Shown here piece after piece: positions 19,194 through 30,250 of a stretch of 64,000 nucleotides of DNA. Both the position numbers and the translations under genes were made by a program. The stretch comes from Plotosus lineatus (taxonomy: Eukaryota > Chordata > Actinopteri > Siluriformes > Plotosidae). The stretch spans positions 42,087,501-42,151,500 of the forward strand of contig CM045733.1 of NCBI GenBank assembly GCA_024760905.1, in the 5' to 3' direction. The first letter of the stretch is position 1, and each line of letters starts with the position of its first letter. The notes under the pieces were generated by a model that was not told where the DNA came from, did not search any database, and worked only from the letters and a program-made list of their open reading frames with translations.

Positions 19194-20882
19194 TTGACAC
19201 GTCTCTGCAACATCACGTGGTCATCGGGGGCTGTACCTCTGGATTGGCAAACCGGGGTCGTGGTCCCGATTTTTAAGAAGGGGGACCGGAGGGTGTGTTC
19301 AAATTATCGGGGAATCACACTCCTCAGCCTTCCTGGGAAAGTCTATGAAGGGGTACTGGAGAGGAGGATCCGACCGATAGTCGAACCGTGGTTTTCATCC
19401 TGGCCGTAGCACTCTTGACCAACTCTATAAGCTCCACAGGATTTTGGAAGGGGCATGGGAGTTTGCGGGGCCGGTGATGTAGTGGTTAGGGTGCTGCACT
19501 CATGATCGGGAGGTTGTGAGTTCGAATCCCACTGAGACCCTTACTGTGATAAGACACCTGGGCAAGATCACAACCACAAGTGTGCCTTTGTTCACCCAGC
19601 AGTAGAAATGGATCCCAGTAAAATATACTGGGAGGTAACCTGTGATGGACTAGCATCCCATCCAGGAGGAGTTGAACTCCTGGTTACTTTACACTATGGA
19701 AACCGGCCTGATGAGCCACTATGGCTCGGGTGTAAAAACCCAGCAGACTTTACCTTATGGGAGTTTGCCCAATCTGTCTACATGTGTTTTGTGGATTTGG
19801 AAAAGGCTTTTGACCGTGTCCCTCGAACAATCTTGTGGGGCGTACTCCAGGAGTATGGTGTTCCGGACTCGTTGCTACGGGTTATTCGGTCGCTGTATCA
19901 CCGGAGCCAGAGTTTGGTCCATATTGGTAAGAAGAGGTCGAATTTGTTTCCAGTGGGAGTTGGAATCCGCCAAGGCTGTCATTTGTCACTGATTCTGTTC
20001 ATAATTTTTATGGACAGAATTTCTAGGCGCAGTCGTGGCGTTGAGGGGTTCTGGTTTGGTGGCCATCTGATCTCGTCTCTGCTTTTTGCGGATGATGTTG
20101 TCCTTTTGGCTTCATCAAGCACTGACCTCCATCTCTCATTGGAGCAATTGACAGCCGAGTCCGAAGCAGCCGGTATTAGGATCAGTACCTCCAAGTCCGA
20201 GGCCATGGTTCTCAGTCGGACAAGGGTGGAATGCACCCTCTGGGTCGGGAATGATGTCCTGCCCCAAGTGGAGGAGTTTAAGTATCGTGGGGTCCTGTGC
20301 ACGAGTGAGGGAAGTATGGAGTGGGAGATCGACAGATGGATCACTGCAGCGCCTGCAGTTAAATGGAGCCTGTACCGGTCCGTCGTGGTGAAGAAGGAAC
20401 TGAGCCGCAAGGCGAAGCTCTCAATTTACCAGTCGATCTATGTTTCAACCCTCACTTATAGTCACGAACTTTGCGTAGTGACCGAAAGAACAAGATTGTG
20501 GATACAAGTGGCTGAAATGAGCTTCCTTGGCCGTGTGGTGGGTTTCTCCCTTAGAGATAAGGTGAGAAGCTCTACCATCCAGGGAGAGCTTGGAGTAGAT
20601 TTGCTGCTCCTCCGCATTGAGAGGGGCAAGTTGAGGTGGCTCGGGCATCTGGTCAGAATGCCTCCCGGACGCCTCCCTGGTGTGGTGTTTCGGGCATGTC
20701 CAACCGGGAAGAGACCTGGGGTCGACCGAGAACATGCTGAAGGGACTATGTCTCTCTGCTTGTCTGGGACTGTCTCGGGGTCCCCCTGGAAGAGTTGGAG
20801 GAAGTGGCTGGGGAGAGGGCCGTCTGGACCTCTTTGCTTAGGTTTCTGCCCCCGCGACCCGACCCTTAGAGGAAGAAGATGA
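19194..20882 (+). pseudogene. Rex3 reverse transcriptase, split by a SINE
   Basis: The first part (19194-19409) has WQTGVVVPIFKKGDRRVCSN, then YRGITLLS. After the SINE the frame resumes at about 19769 with FAQSVYMCFVDLEKAFDRVP, GIRQGCHL and the catalytic FADD in SSLLFADDVVLL. The C-terminal region holds ELSRKAKLSIYQSIYVSTLT, LRWLGHLVRMPPGRLP and FRACPTGKRP. A frame running through the SINE into the reverse transcriptase is open from 19608, making a chimeric reading frame by chance. There is also a frameshift before 19194. Confidence 0.87.
19467..19756 (+). mobile_element. SINE family G inserted in Rex3
   Basis: A 290-bp tRNA-derived SINE with an exact 12-bp target duplication ATGGGAGTTTGC (19455-19466 and 19757-19768). 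Head GGTGATGTAGTGGTTAGGGT and B-box-like GTGAGTTCGAATCCC. The body contains CAAGTGTGCCTTTGTTCACC and CATCCCATCCAGGAGGAGTT. Removing it restores the Rex3 coding sequence exactly. Confidence 0.9.
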
Positions 20883-20889
20883 GACGAGA

Positions 20890-21035
20890 TGAGAACAGTC
20901 ATTAGGATGTTCACCTTACATCAAGAAGGCCCTGTGTTTGAGACCTGGAATCTTGCCCCACCTTCACCCAGAGTCAGCTGAGATCTAGCCTCCCTGCAAC
21001 CCAAGGAGGATTAAGCAGTCTAGCAAATGAATAAA
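20890..21035 (+). mobile_element. AFC-like SINE fragment with L tail
   Basis: A head remnant (TTACATCAAGAAGGCCCTGT) is joined to the L tail (CACCCAGAGTCAGCTGAGAT to GGATTAAGCAGTCTAGC). The middle body is deleted. Confidence 0.6.
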
Positions 21036-21216
21036 TTCATGAAAAGTAATATTTTGATTGTTCATTCAAAGTTCTAGAACTTGCCATAAAGCAAACTAAT
21101 CTAGCATTATTTATATAATAAGTATTTGAAACCCAAGATCTATTTTTACATTACAAAATACATTTAAGTAAATCAAAGTAATAATATTGATAAAATATCA
21201 TACAACTGAAATATTT

Positions 21217-21217
<1 letters not shown>

Positions 21218-21254
<37 letters not shown>

Positions 21255-21271
21255 AATATAATATATATATA
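21218..21271. repeat. (TG)n/(TA)n tract at RTE copy 2 3' end
   Basis: A short TG tract passes into TA repeats that abut the 3' end of the minus-strand RTE copy 2. In the element's own orientation this is where a simple-repeat tail would be. Confidence 0.9.
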
Positions 21272-24200
21272 TCTTCTTCTTCTTTTCCTTTCGGCTTTTC
21301 CCTTCAGGGGTCGCCACAGCGAATCATATGCCTCCATCTCACCCTATCCTTTGCATCTTCTTCTCTTACACCAACGACCTTCATGTCCTCCTTTACCACA
21401 TCCATGAATCGTCTCTTTGGTCTTCCTCTAGGCCTTTGCCTGGTAGTTCCAAGCCTCAGCATCCTATTACCAATATACTCACTATCCCTCCTCTGTACAC
21501 ATGTCCAAACCATCTCAATCTAGCCTCTCTGACTTTGTCTCCAAAAGCGTCTTACATGTGCTGTCCCTCTGGCGTGCTCATTCCTAATCCTATCCATCCT
21601 CGTTACTCCCAAAGAGAACCTCAACATTTTCATCTCTGCTACCTCCAACTCTGCCTCCTGTCTTTTCCCCAGGGCCACTGTTTCTTACCCATACAGCATC
21701 GTTGGCCTCAACACCGTCTTGTACACTTTTTCCTTTCATTTTTGCCGATACCCTCCTATCACACATCACACCGGACACTTTTCTCCAACCATTCCAACCT
21801 GCCTGCTGCGCTTCTTCACCTCTTTTCCACACTCTCCATTGCTCTGGATTGTTGAGCCTAAGTACTTAAAATCCTCAACCTTTCTTATCTCTGCTCCTGT
21901 AATCTCACCGTTCCTCTTTGGTCCTTGGCATTCATGCACATAGTATTCTGTCTTACTGAGGCTAATCTTCATTCCCCTCCTTTCCAGGGCATACCTCCAC
22001 CTCTCTAGATTTTCCTGCACTTGTTCTCTGCTCTCACTACAGATTACAATGTCATCTGCAAACATCATAGTCCATGGGGAATCTTGTCTAACCTCGTCTG
22101 TCAGCCTGTCCATCACCATAGCGAACAAGAAGGGCTGAGAGCTGACCCTTGATGCAGTCCACCTCCACCTTGAACTCTTCTGTCACACCGACAGCACACC
22201 TCACCACTGTCTTACATCTCTCATACATGTCCTGCACCACTCTAACATACTTCTCTGCCACTCCAGACTTCCTCATGCAATACCACAGTTCTTCTCTCGG
22301 CACCCTGTCATATGCTTTCTCCAGATCCACAAGGCACAATGCAGCTCCGTCTGACCTTCTCTGTACTTCTCCATTAACATCCTCAAGGCAAACACTGCAT
22401 CTGTGGTGCTCTTTCTGGGCATGAAACCAAACTGTTGTTCACAAATGCTGACTTCTGCCCTTAGTCTAGCTTCCACTATTCTTTCCCATAACTTCATCGT
22501 ATGGCTCATCAACTTTATCCCTCTGTAGTTGCCACAACTCTGCCGCGTCTCCCTTGTTCTTAAAAATGGGCACCAGCACACTTCTCCTCCATTCCTCTGG
22601 CATCATCCTCTCACTCTCTAAGACCTTGTTAAATGTTCTTGTCAGAAAATCTACTGCTTCCTCTCTAGACCCTCCCATACCTCCACCGGTATGTCATCAG
22701 GACCAACTGCCTTTCCATTCTTCATCCTCTTCAATGCCCTCCTCACTTCACCCTTACTAATCTTTGCTACTTCCTGGTCCTCAACAGTCACCTCTTCTAC
22801 TCTTTTTCTCTCTCATTTTCCTCATTCATCAGCTCTTCAAAGTACTCTTTCCATCTTCCCAGCACACTTCTGTCATCAGTCAATACATTTCCCTCTCTGT
22901 CCTTTATCAATCTAACTTGCTGCACGTCCTTCCCATCTCTATTTCTCTGCTGTGCCAACCTGTATAAATCATTTTCTCCCTCCTTACTTTCCAACCGAGC
23001 ATACAAGTCATCAAAGCGCTCTGTTTGGCCTTTGACACTGCTACCTTGCCTTACGCTGTGTCTCCCTGTACTCCTGTTTACTCTCTTCGGTTTTGTCAAT
23101 GTCCACTTCTTCTTAGCTAATCTCTTCCTTTGTACACACTCCTGCACTTCCTCATTCCACCACCAAGTCTCCTTATCGACTTTCCTTCCAGATGACACAC
23201 CAAGTATTCTCCTACCTGTCTCCTGATCACATTCGCTGTAGTTGTCCAGTCATCTGGAAGCACTTCCTGACCACCCAAAGCCTGTTTCAACTCCTCCTTG
23301 AAGACAACCCGACACTCTTCCTTTTTCAGCTTCCTACTTTGTCTTCTGCTCTGCCTTTGCCTTCTTCACCTTCCTCACCATCAGCATCATCCTGCACACC
23401 ACCATCCCTATGCTGTTTGGCAACACTCTCACCGCTACTACTTTGCAGTCACTGACTTCCTTTAAATTACATCGCCTGCACAAGATGTAGTCTACCTGTG
23501 TGCTCCTACCTCCACTTTTATAAGTCACCCTATGCTCTCTCTCTTCTGGAAGAAAGTATTCACCACAGCCATTTCCATCATTTTTGCAAAATCTACCAAC
23601 ATCTGTCCTTCTGCGTTCCTGTCCTGGATACCAAACCTACCCATCACTTCCTCGTCCCCTCTGTTTCCTGCACCAACATGTCCATTGAAGTCTGCCCCAA
23701 TGACCACTCTTTCACCTCTGGGGTACTCTGCATCACTTCATCTAACTCCCTCCAGAATCTCTCCTTCTCTTCTCGCTCACATCCTGTCTGTGGGGCATAG
23801 CACTAACAACATTGACCATCACACCTTTAATTTCTAACTTGAGACTCATCACTCTGTCTGACACTCTTTTCACTTCTAGAACATTCCTGGCAAACTCCTC
23901 CTTCAAGATGACTCCTACTCCATTTCTCTTCCTATCCACACCGTGATAAAACAGCTTAAACCCTGCTCCTATGCTTCTAGCCTTGCGACCTTTCCACCTG
24001 GTCTCCTGAACACACAGTATGTCCACCTTCCTCCTCTGCATCATGTCAGCCAGCTCTCTACCTTTTCCTGTCATAGTTCCAATATTCAAAGTCCCTACTT
24101 TCAGTCCTAGACTCATGCCTTTCCTCTTCTCTCTCTCTGGCAAGCGGACACGCCTCCGCCTCTCCTTCTTGGCGTCTTGACCAACAGTAGTCCAATTTCC

Positions 24201-24288
24201 ATCAGCACCCTGTTGGTTGACGGCACTGATGGCGGTCGTTGTTAACCCGGGCCTCGACCGATCCGGTATGTCATCCTTTCTTGTGATT

Positions 24289-24294
<6 letters not shown>
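21272..24294 (-). mobile_element. RTE LINE copy 2, near full length, full of single-base indels
   Basis: It is almost identical base for base to copy 1, from the 3' end to the ATGCGAATCA start of the ORF; the 5' leader is absent. It shares the same single-base deletion as copy 1 between endonuclease and reverse transcriptase (22801-22815). On top of that it carries many single-nucleotide insertions and deletions, for example CCTTTGCC for CCTTTTGCC, CAGTCCACC for CAGTCCCACC and CATAGCAC for CATAAGCAC. These chop the frame into about ten pieces. Substitutions are few. Confidence 0.92.
21304..24293 (-). pseudogene. RTE endonuclease-reverse transcriptase, copy 2 (fragmented)
   Basis: All domain motifs remain recognisable in shifting frames: KVGTLNIGT and QETRW in the 23742-24293 piece, GADFNGHVG at 23525-23707, the Lys/Glu-rich linker at 22797-23198, [14 protein letters not shown] at 22273-22581, [15 protein letters not shown] at 22088-22339, the FADD box at 21766-22128, and the basic C-terminus at 21304-21513. 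No piece exceeds 183 residues. As given, the protein cannot be made. The clustering of single-base length errors in otherwise near-identical sequence raises doubt about base accuracy here. Confidence 0.88.

Positions 24295-24341
<47 letters not shown>
24294..24341. repeat. (TA)n between two head-to-head RTE copies
   Basis: A TA tract of about 48 bp separates the ORF start of copy 2 (minus) from the truncated 5' end of copy 3 (plus). Confidence 0.97.
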
Positions 24342-24345
<4 letters not shown>

Positions 24346-25693
24346 CAACAAGGTCTTAGAAAGTGAGCAGATGCCGGAGGAATGGAGGAGAAGTGTGCTT
24401 GTGCCCATTTTTAAGAACAAGGGAGATGTACAGAGTGGTGGCAACTACAGAGGGATAAAGTTGATGAGCCATACAATGAAGTTATGGGAAAGAATAGTGG
24501 AAGCTAGACTAAGGGCAGAGGTCAGCATTTGTGAACAACAGTTTGGTTTCATGCCAAGAAAGAGCACCACAGATGCAGTGTTTGCTTTGAGGATGTTAAT
24601 AGAGAAGTACAGAGAAGGTCAGAAGGAGCTGCATTGTGCCTTTGTGGATCTGGAGAAAGCATATGACAGGGTGCCGAGAGAAGAACTGTGGTATTGCATG
24701 AGGAAGTCTGGAGTGGCAGAGAAGTATGTTAGAGTGGTGCAGGACATGTATGAGAGATGTAAAACAGTGGTGAGGTGTGCTGTCGGTGTGACAGAAGAGT
24801 TCAAGGTGGAGGTGGGACTGCATCAAGAGTCAGCTCTCAGCCCCTTCTTATTGGCTATGGTGATGGACAGGCTGACAGACGAGGTTAGACAAGAATCTCC
24901 ATGGACTATGATGTTTGCAGATGACATCGTGATCTGTAGTGAGAGCAGAGAATAAGTGGAGAAAAATCTAGAGAGGTGGAGGTATGCCCTGGAAAGGAGG
25001 GGAATGAAGGTTAGTCTCAGTAAGACAGAATACATGTGTGTGAACGACAAGGACCCAAGAGGAACGGTGAGGTTACAGGGGGCAGAGATAAAGAAGGTGG
25101 AGGATTTTAAGTACTTAGGCTCAACAATCCAGAGCAATGGAGAGTGTGGAAAAGAGGTGAAGAAGCGTGTGCAGGCAGGTTGGAATGGATGGAGAAAAGT
25201 GTCCGGTGTGATGTGTGATAGGAGAGTATTGGCAAGAATGAAGGGAAAAGTGCACAAGACAGTGATGAGGCCAGCGATGTTGCATGGTTTAGAGACAGTG
25301 GCACTGGGGAAAAGACAGGAGTCAGAGTTGGAGGTAACAGAGATGAAAATGTTGAGGTTCTCTTAGGGAGTAACGATGATGGATAGGATCAGAAACAAGT
25401 ACATCAGAGGGACAGCACATGTTAGATGTTTTGGAAGACAAAGTCAGAGAGGCTAGATTGAGATGGTTTGGACATGTACAGAGGAGGGATAGTAAGTATA
25501 TTGGTAGTAGGATGCTGAGGTTGGAACTACCAGGCAGAAGGCCCAGAGGAAGACCAAAGAGAAGATTTATGGATGTGGTGAAGGCGGACATGAAGGTCGT
25601 TGGAGTAAGAGTAGAAGATGCAGAGTATAGGGAGAGATGGAGGCAGATCATTTGCTGTGGCGACCCCTGAAGGGAACAGCCGAAAGAAAAAGA

Positions 25694-25695
<2 letters not shown>
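24342..25695 (+). mobile_element. RTE LINE copy 3 (5'-truncated)
   Basis: It begins within the reverse transcriptase (FNKVLESEQMPEEWRRSVL) and runs to the normal 3' end (GCGACCCCTGAAGGG, then AAAGAAAAAGAAG), followed by (TA)n at 25696-25723. It is more diverged from copies 1 and 2 than they are from each other, and closer in details to copies 4 and 5. Confidence 0.9.
24371..25670 (+). pseudogene. RTE reverse transcriptase, copy 3
   Basis: The open stretch 24371-24955 contains [34 protein letters not shown] (Gly of HQGSALSP changed to Glu) and the catalytic FADD. CAA to TAA ends it after SESRE. The frame then continues 24956-25366 and meets a TTG to TAG stop (FSLGV becomes FS*GV). After a one-base insertion the C-terminal piece lies at 25419-25670. 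Two nonsense changes, a frameshift and an altered conserved Gly make it inactive. Confidence 0.88.

Positions 25696-25723
<28 letters not shown>
25696..25723. repeat. (TA)n tail of RTE copy 3
   Basis: About 28 bp of TA directly after the 3' end AAAAAGAAGA. Confidence 0.92.
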
Positions 25724-25729
<6 letters not shown>

Positions 25730-25733
<4 letters not shown>

Positions 25734-26023
25734 AGGTAAGTCTTTTGGGCTTTATACACCCAAGTCTTGTGGCTTATAAGCCCCAGTTTCCATAGCCTAA
25801 AGCAAGCAGGAGCTCAACTCCTCCTGGATGGAACACTCATCCACCACACGTTACCTTCCCAGTAGTTTTTATTGGTACCCATTTATACTTCTGGGTGGGC
25901 AGAGGCACACTTGTGGGTAAGACCTTGTACTGTGCTATTAGCATGATGGGGGTCTAACAGGGATTAGATCCCACGATCTCCTGATCATGAGCCCAACACC
26001 CTAACCACTACAACACCAGCACC

Positions 26024-26030
<7 letters not shown>
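25730..26030 (-). mobile_element. SINE family G, second copy
   Basis: Its reverse complement aligns with the Rex3-embedded SINE along its whole length: GTGTTGTAGTGGTTAGGGTG, then CACAAGTGTGCCTCTGCCCA, CCATCCAGGAGGAGTTGAGC, and an end AAGACTTACCTTA. It is diverged, so older or from another subfamily. (TAA)n follows. Confidence 0.82.

Positions 26031-26082
<52 letters not shown>
26023..26082. repeat. (TAA)n microsatellite
   Basis: About 60 bp of TAA units next to the SINE head. Confidence 0.96.
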
Positions 26083-26443
26083 CATCTAATATAATAAATA
26101 TTAAATATGCAACAAATAATACATAATAATATCTTTTGGAATACATAACAATTTTATTTTAGTTAGTAAACTGAAAACTATGACATATTAATCCTTACCC
26201 TTATTTTGGCATTTATTATAAAGTTGCACTGAATATCAGCACCTAGAGTTTAAAAACTCTGATGCAGGTGAGTGAATTATGATTGGCTGGCATACAGCTG
26301 AGGACCAATTACACAGGAAAAGAGGGAGAATACAAGTTGTGTTCAAATAAAATGTTACTATGGCAGTAAATCAAAATGTTGTGTGTTTAATGCCAGATTA
26401 AACAAGTATTGTGCAATAAACAGAAGACAGTTGAATGGAGAGA
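26083..26443. other. No gene recognised
   Basis: AT-rich sequence without coding signal. Confidence 0.45.
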
Positions 26444-26449
26444 GGGAGG

Positions 26450-26507
<58 letters not shown>
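26444..26507. repeat. (GA)n microsatellite
   Basis: GAGG-type units passing into a GA tract of about 50 bp. Confidence 0.96.
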
Positions 26508-26513
<6 letters not shown>

Positions 26514-27955
26514 TTTTCAGATGAGCATGGTTTGGTTGAAACTGTGAGACAGAGAAAGTCGGAGTAGATGATAGATTATGTTCTCACGATGTCCTTATTT
26601 GGATTTTCACACAATGCCAGATGTATCTGTTTGTATCAGCATCAGTTTAGTGCTCAGTTTTTATTATTCTAATTAAAATTGGAAGTGGGTGTGGTCTACT
26701 GTCCAGCAGAAATGTTATGACCAGCTTTCTGTAACTAATCTCATAATTATATACCCATTGGCCATTACCTTGTCAACTGGCAGTATGTTTGTCTTGCACC
26801 ATTTGAAAGACTTTGTTCCAGTCTAAACTCGACAACAAAAGTTCGATTTCTGAGTAACGACGCTGGAACATGGAACAAACACAGGCAAAAGTTTGTGATC
26901 TCTCAGTCTCTTGCTATCCATCATCACTGTAAGTCAGGCAAAGTGCTCAGTCAGGAAATCATGCATGTTAGATAACGAAGTAAAACAGAGGTGGGGTCAG
27001 AGCACCCGGCCAAGACTCCTGAAGTCAAATCCAAGCGGGTCTACTAATTAATAAAAGCCGGGAAATAGCTGGGATATCCCAGCTGTGCATGAAATTAGTA
27101 CTTTATCTGCAGTCTCCAGGCACTCAACCCCAAGGGAAGGACTTGAGGACGCAAATGTGAAAAAAAGAACAACAAAGACCCTCGAAAACAGAAGCACCGG
27201 CTAATCATATTTCCATCCTCCAGCTCATTGTACTGATGAACAATGCAAGTGTGCTGGGACAACAAGAATCTGTGCTGCGACTGATTGTGAACAGATATCT
27301 AGTAAATCCTATGCACTTTAATCGCAATCTTTCTTTCTTCCTCCCTGTACATCCCATTCTCACTGTAAATTCAGTTTTCTGCTCAGGTGCACACGTTCTA
27401 CATTCTGGCCTTGGGATTGTTTGTCCTACACAAAAGACAGTGTCCCAAGGAAACACGTAGTAGAATACAGTCTTGTGCTAAAGAACTCCCTCAGCTCTCT
27501 GCCCCTTGGTCTTCCCACAGCCCAGCTGCCAAGCCAACACACATTTTCCTGGCTGAATTTCAGGAAAAGTGCTGTTCCAAGCCGAAAGATGGAAACTTCA
27601 GGGCTGCGTTTGCCTGGATACAATAAAATACACACAAACACAGCACTGGGTGACTCGGAGTGAATTGCACAGGGTTTCCTTCGTCACTCAGGAGTTACCC
27701 TATGTGTAGTTTCTTTTATCAGTCCTCTGAAGTACCAGTTCCACATGATTACAAAACACATAGCCCAGATTTTAGCCTCCAAGGCTTAAACATGTCAGAA
27801 CACAACCGTAAAAATGACTCCTAGTAAATTTTGATCCAAAATCCAACTTATGCTGCAAGAAAACACATCAACTCTTTCTTTTTTGCCTTGTTTGGGTTAA
27901 TTGAGTCAGTCCTGCCCTGGAAAACAGAGTTGCCTTCACCAACAGAAATACTCAG

Positions 27956-27957
<2 letters not shown>
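26508..27957. other. No gene recognised, moderately GC-balanced unique DNA
   Basis: Between 27200 and 27660 frames are open on both strands for up to 83 codons. None shows a domain, codon pattern or splice context that I could defend. It may be intron or intergenic DNA. Confidence 0.4.

Positions 27958-28000
<43 letters not shown>
27958..28000. repeat. (CT)n microsatellite
   Basis: About 42 bp of CT units. Confidence 0.96.
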
Positions 28001-28004
<4 letters not shown>

Positions 28005-28501
28005 AGGAGATGGGAATGTCAGGAACTCCCACAGTTAAATCAACCATAAACAGGAGAGGAGGAAGCTGTATACAGAAGCAAACACACATCCTAGATGATC
28101 AGGCGGAAACGTCTCACTGTGTCATTAAACACTGACGTCTGAAAGGAAAAATGTGCCATGAACAAAAGCTGGTCTAGGCAGGATCCATTACAACATCAAA
28201 CATTTTTGACCTTAACCCTAGGAAGTGTTATTAGTCGCGGTGTTGTTATAAGTGGTACACTATGATCATTTTGGGGATTTGCTAGGATGTACCACTGGGT
28301 CATGGAGAATTGTGAATTCTGATAGGCCAGAAAATGTTGATTCAGATTTTTATAGATCAGGAGCAAGATTGAGGGGTACAATCAAAAAATTTTGTTCGAA
28401 TGTTGAAAAATTGAAATGTCTGAAAACAGCCATCACCTTAAAACTTCTTGTAGTAAGTGTTGTGCTTTTGATTTTACATTGCATTAATTTTCACCTCAAT
28501 T

Positions 28502-28635
28502 AATTCATTCATTGTTTTCTGTGCTATTTACTCTTAATTAGGGTTACTGGGAGGATGGTACCCATTTCAGCCAACTCTGGTTGACGGCAGTGTACACCCT
28601 GGACAGCCCACCAGAATATTGCAGACCTCAATAAA
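28502..28635 (-). mobile_element. SINE L-tail fragment
   Basis: In reverse complement it shows the L tail (GGTGGGCTGTCCAGGGTGTA to CCCTAATTAAGAGTAAAT) ending in a CATTCATT-like tract. The head and body are absent. Confidence 0.7.
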
Positions 28636-29055
28636 TTGTTTGTGTATATATATTTTTTAGCTTTTTTTAAACTTAGAAAAATTCGCTTTGTAGAATTTAA
28701 AAAAAGAAATCAATATCCAATCGTTTAAGCAGAAAATCACAAATCCATCCCAATATTTCACAATAATTTTAAGTACAAAATATATTGGGATAAAATAAAT
28801 TAAATTGTCACCTGTAATGCAAGTAATCATCAATAATCAGATCATAAGCCTAACTATAAAAATAAAATTCATATAGCTCAATATCAAGTTGCCGTTATGA
28901 ATACCGTATGTACAAAATCATCCTTATACAGAATAAGAATACTGTGTGTGATTTTACACATTTTTAAATCAATTAATAGTTTTAATCAAAATATCTAAGT
29001 TTTTCATCATCTCCAATACAGAGGAGTATACATGTTGCAATGGCATAACAAGAAA

Positions 29056-29056
<1 letters not shown>
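28636..29056. other. No gene recognised
   Basis: Strongly AT-rich, with no visible structure. Confidence 0.45.

Positions 29057-29107
<51 letters not shown>
29057..29107. repeat. (GA)n microsatellite
   Basis: About 50 bp of GA units. Confidence 0.96.
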
Positions 29108-29114
<7 letters not shown>

Positions 29115-29574
29115 CCAATGGACTAACAAAAAGAACAAATCAATAAAGGAAATATTGTGTATAGAGTAACTGCTATAATGTCAGTGAAAAAACATCTTTG
29201 CAGAGATAATCTACAGAAATAAATGTAACTGTGAATGGATAAAAAGTACGATGTGACATTGTTTATTTGATTTTTAAAAATGCAACCGTTGATTACTTTG
29301 GTTTAAAGAGGAACTCTTCAGGACATGCAGATGTGTAATGAATAACACTGCAGAAAGAGTTGTAATGCGTTATAATGCTGTGATAATCAATTGTTTCTTT
29401 AGCAGCTTCTGTCTGTCTGCCGCTCTCTTTCTCTCTCTCTCTCAAGTTGAATTTTTTTGCTCCAGAGACAATAATTAGTGCAGTAATATAAACTATTCAT
29501 TTATGTTACAGCCAAAAATACCTTCTGACCAGTGAGATTCAAGCATTTACCAGCATTTGTCATTTTGTCATTTG

Positions 29575-29856
29575 TTTTATTGGGGACACAGCGAGGCTGA
29601 AGCTCATCTCAGCTAGCTCTGGGCAAAGGGAACAGCTTGCCAGACTATTGCAGGACCAACACATAAGCACTCTCACTCACACTGAGGGGAAAATTGGAAC
29701 AGCCAATCAGCCTAATGTTCTTGTTTTTGATTTGTGGAGTACCCAGAAGAAACCCGTGCAAGCACAAGGAGAACATGCAAACTGCACAGAAACACCCGCA
29801 AAAAACTTGGAACTTAGCTAGAAGACCAATGCGTTGACCACTATGCCTCCCCCAAA
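29575..29856 (-). mobile_element. AFC-like SINE (family C), diverged
   Basis: On the minus strand: head near 29820-29856 (GGCATAGTGGTCAACGCATT), body (GTTCTCCTTGTGCTTGCACG) and L tail at 29575-29660. Many substitutions indicate an old copy. Confidence 0.7.
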
Positions 29857-30168
29857 GTTGTAGTATAAAACGAAATAATAAACTTATGGTTTGTAACATT
29901 AACTATACTTTATTTCCTGTAAGAACTTTCTTCCTTGTAAATTCTAAAAATCTTATTAAAAAAATCTTCTATTAGACATGTGGACACTTATTTTATCCCT
30001 GAATGTTTAAGCAGCACCGCATTTTTCCACCACAGATTTTGAAACATGAATAAACCAAAACCAGTAGAAATGTGCGTTTCGCCTTCATTTCCCAACATCT
30101 TGTCAGCGAACCTGAGATCTTAATTTCTGCATTAGCATCCAGGTGAGAAAGAGGTGTCAAGAGAAACT

Positions 30169-30180
30169 GTGTGTGTGTGT

Positions 30181-30248
<68 letters not shown>
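30169..30248. repeat. (TG)n microsatellite
   Basis: About 80 bp of GT units with one TATG interruption. Confidence 0.97.

Positions 30249-30250
<2 letters not shown>

Larger units (their letters stand above)
17474..20886 (+). mobile_element. Rex3-type RTE retrotransposon, near full length
   Basis: The 5' leader (GAATCGTCACCTTATCGTGG, then GGAGCTATGTTGTCAGGGGC) is the characteristic start of this fish family. It is followed by endonuclease and reverse transcriptase, and the element ends in a GATGA-type tail (about 20874-20894). Several frameshifts and a SINE at 19467-19756 inactivate it. Rex3 belongs to the RTE clade and was first described in Xiphophorus. GC content is higher than the surroundings. 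Confidence 0.88.

Noticed and set aside
27205..27663. Possible host exon with open frames on both strands
   Set aside because: Openness on both strands points to composition rather than coding. No homology is recalled.
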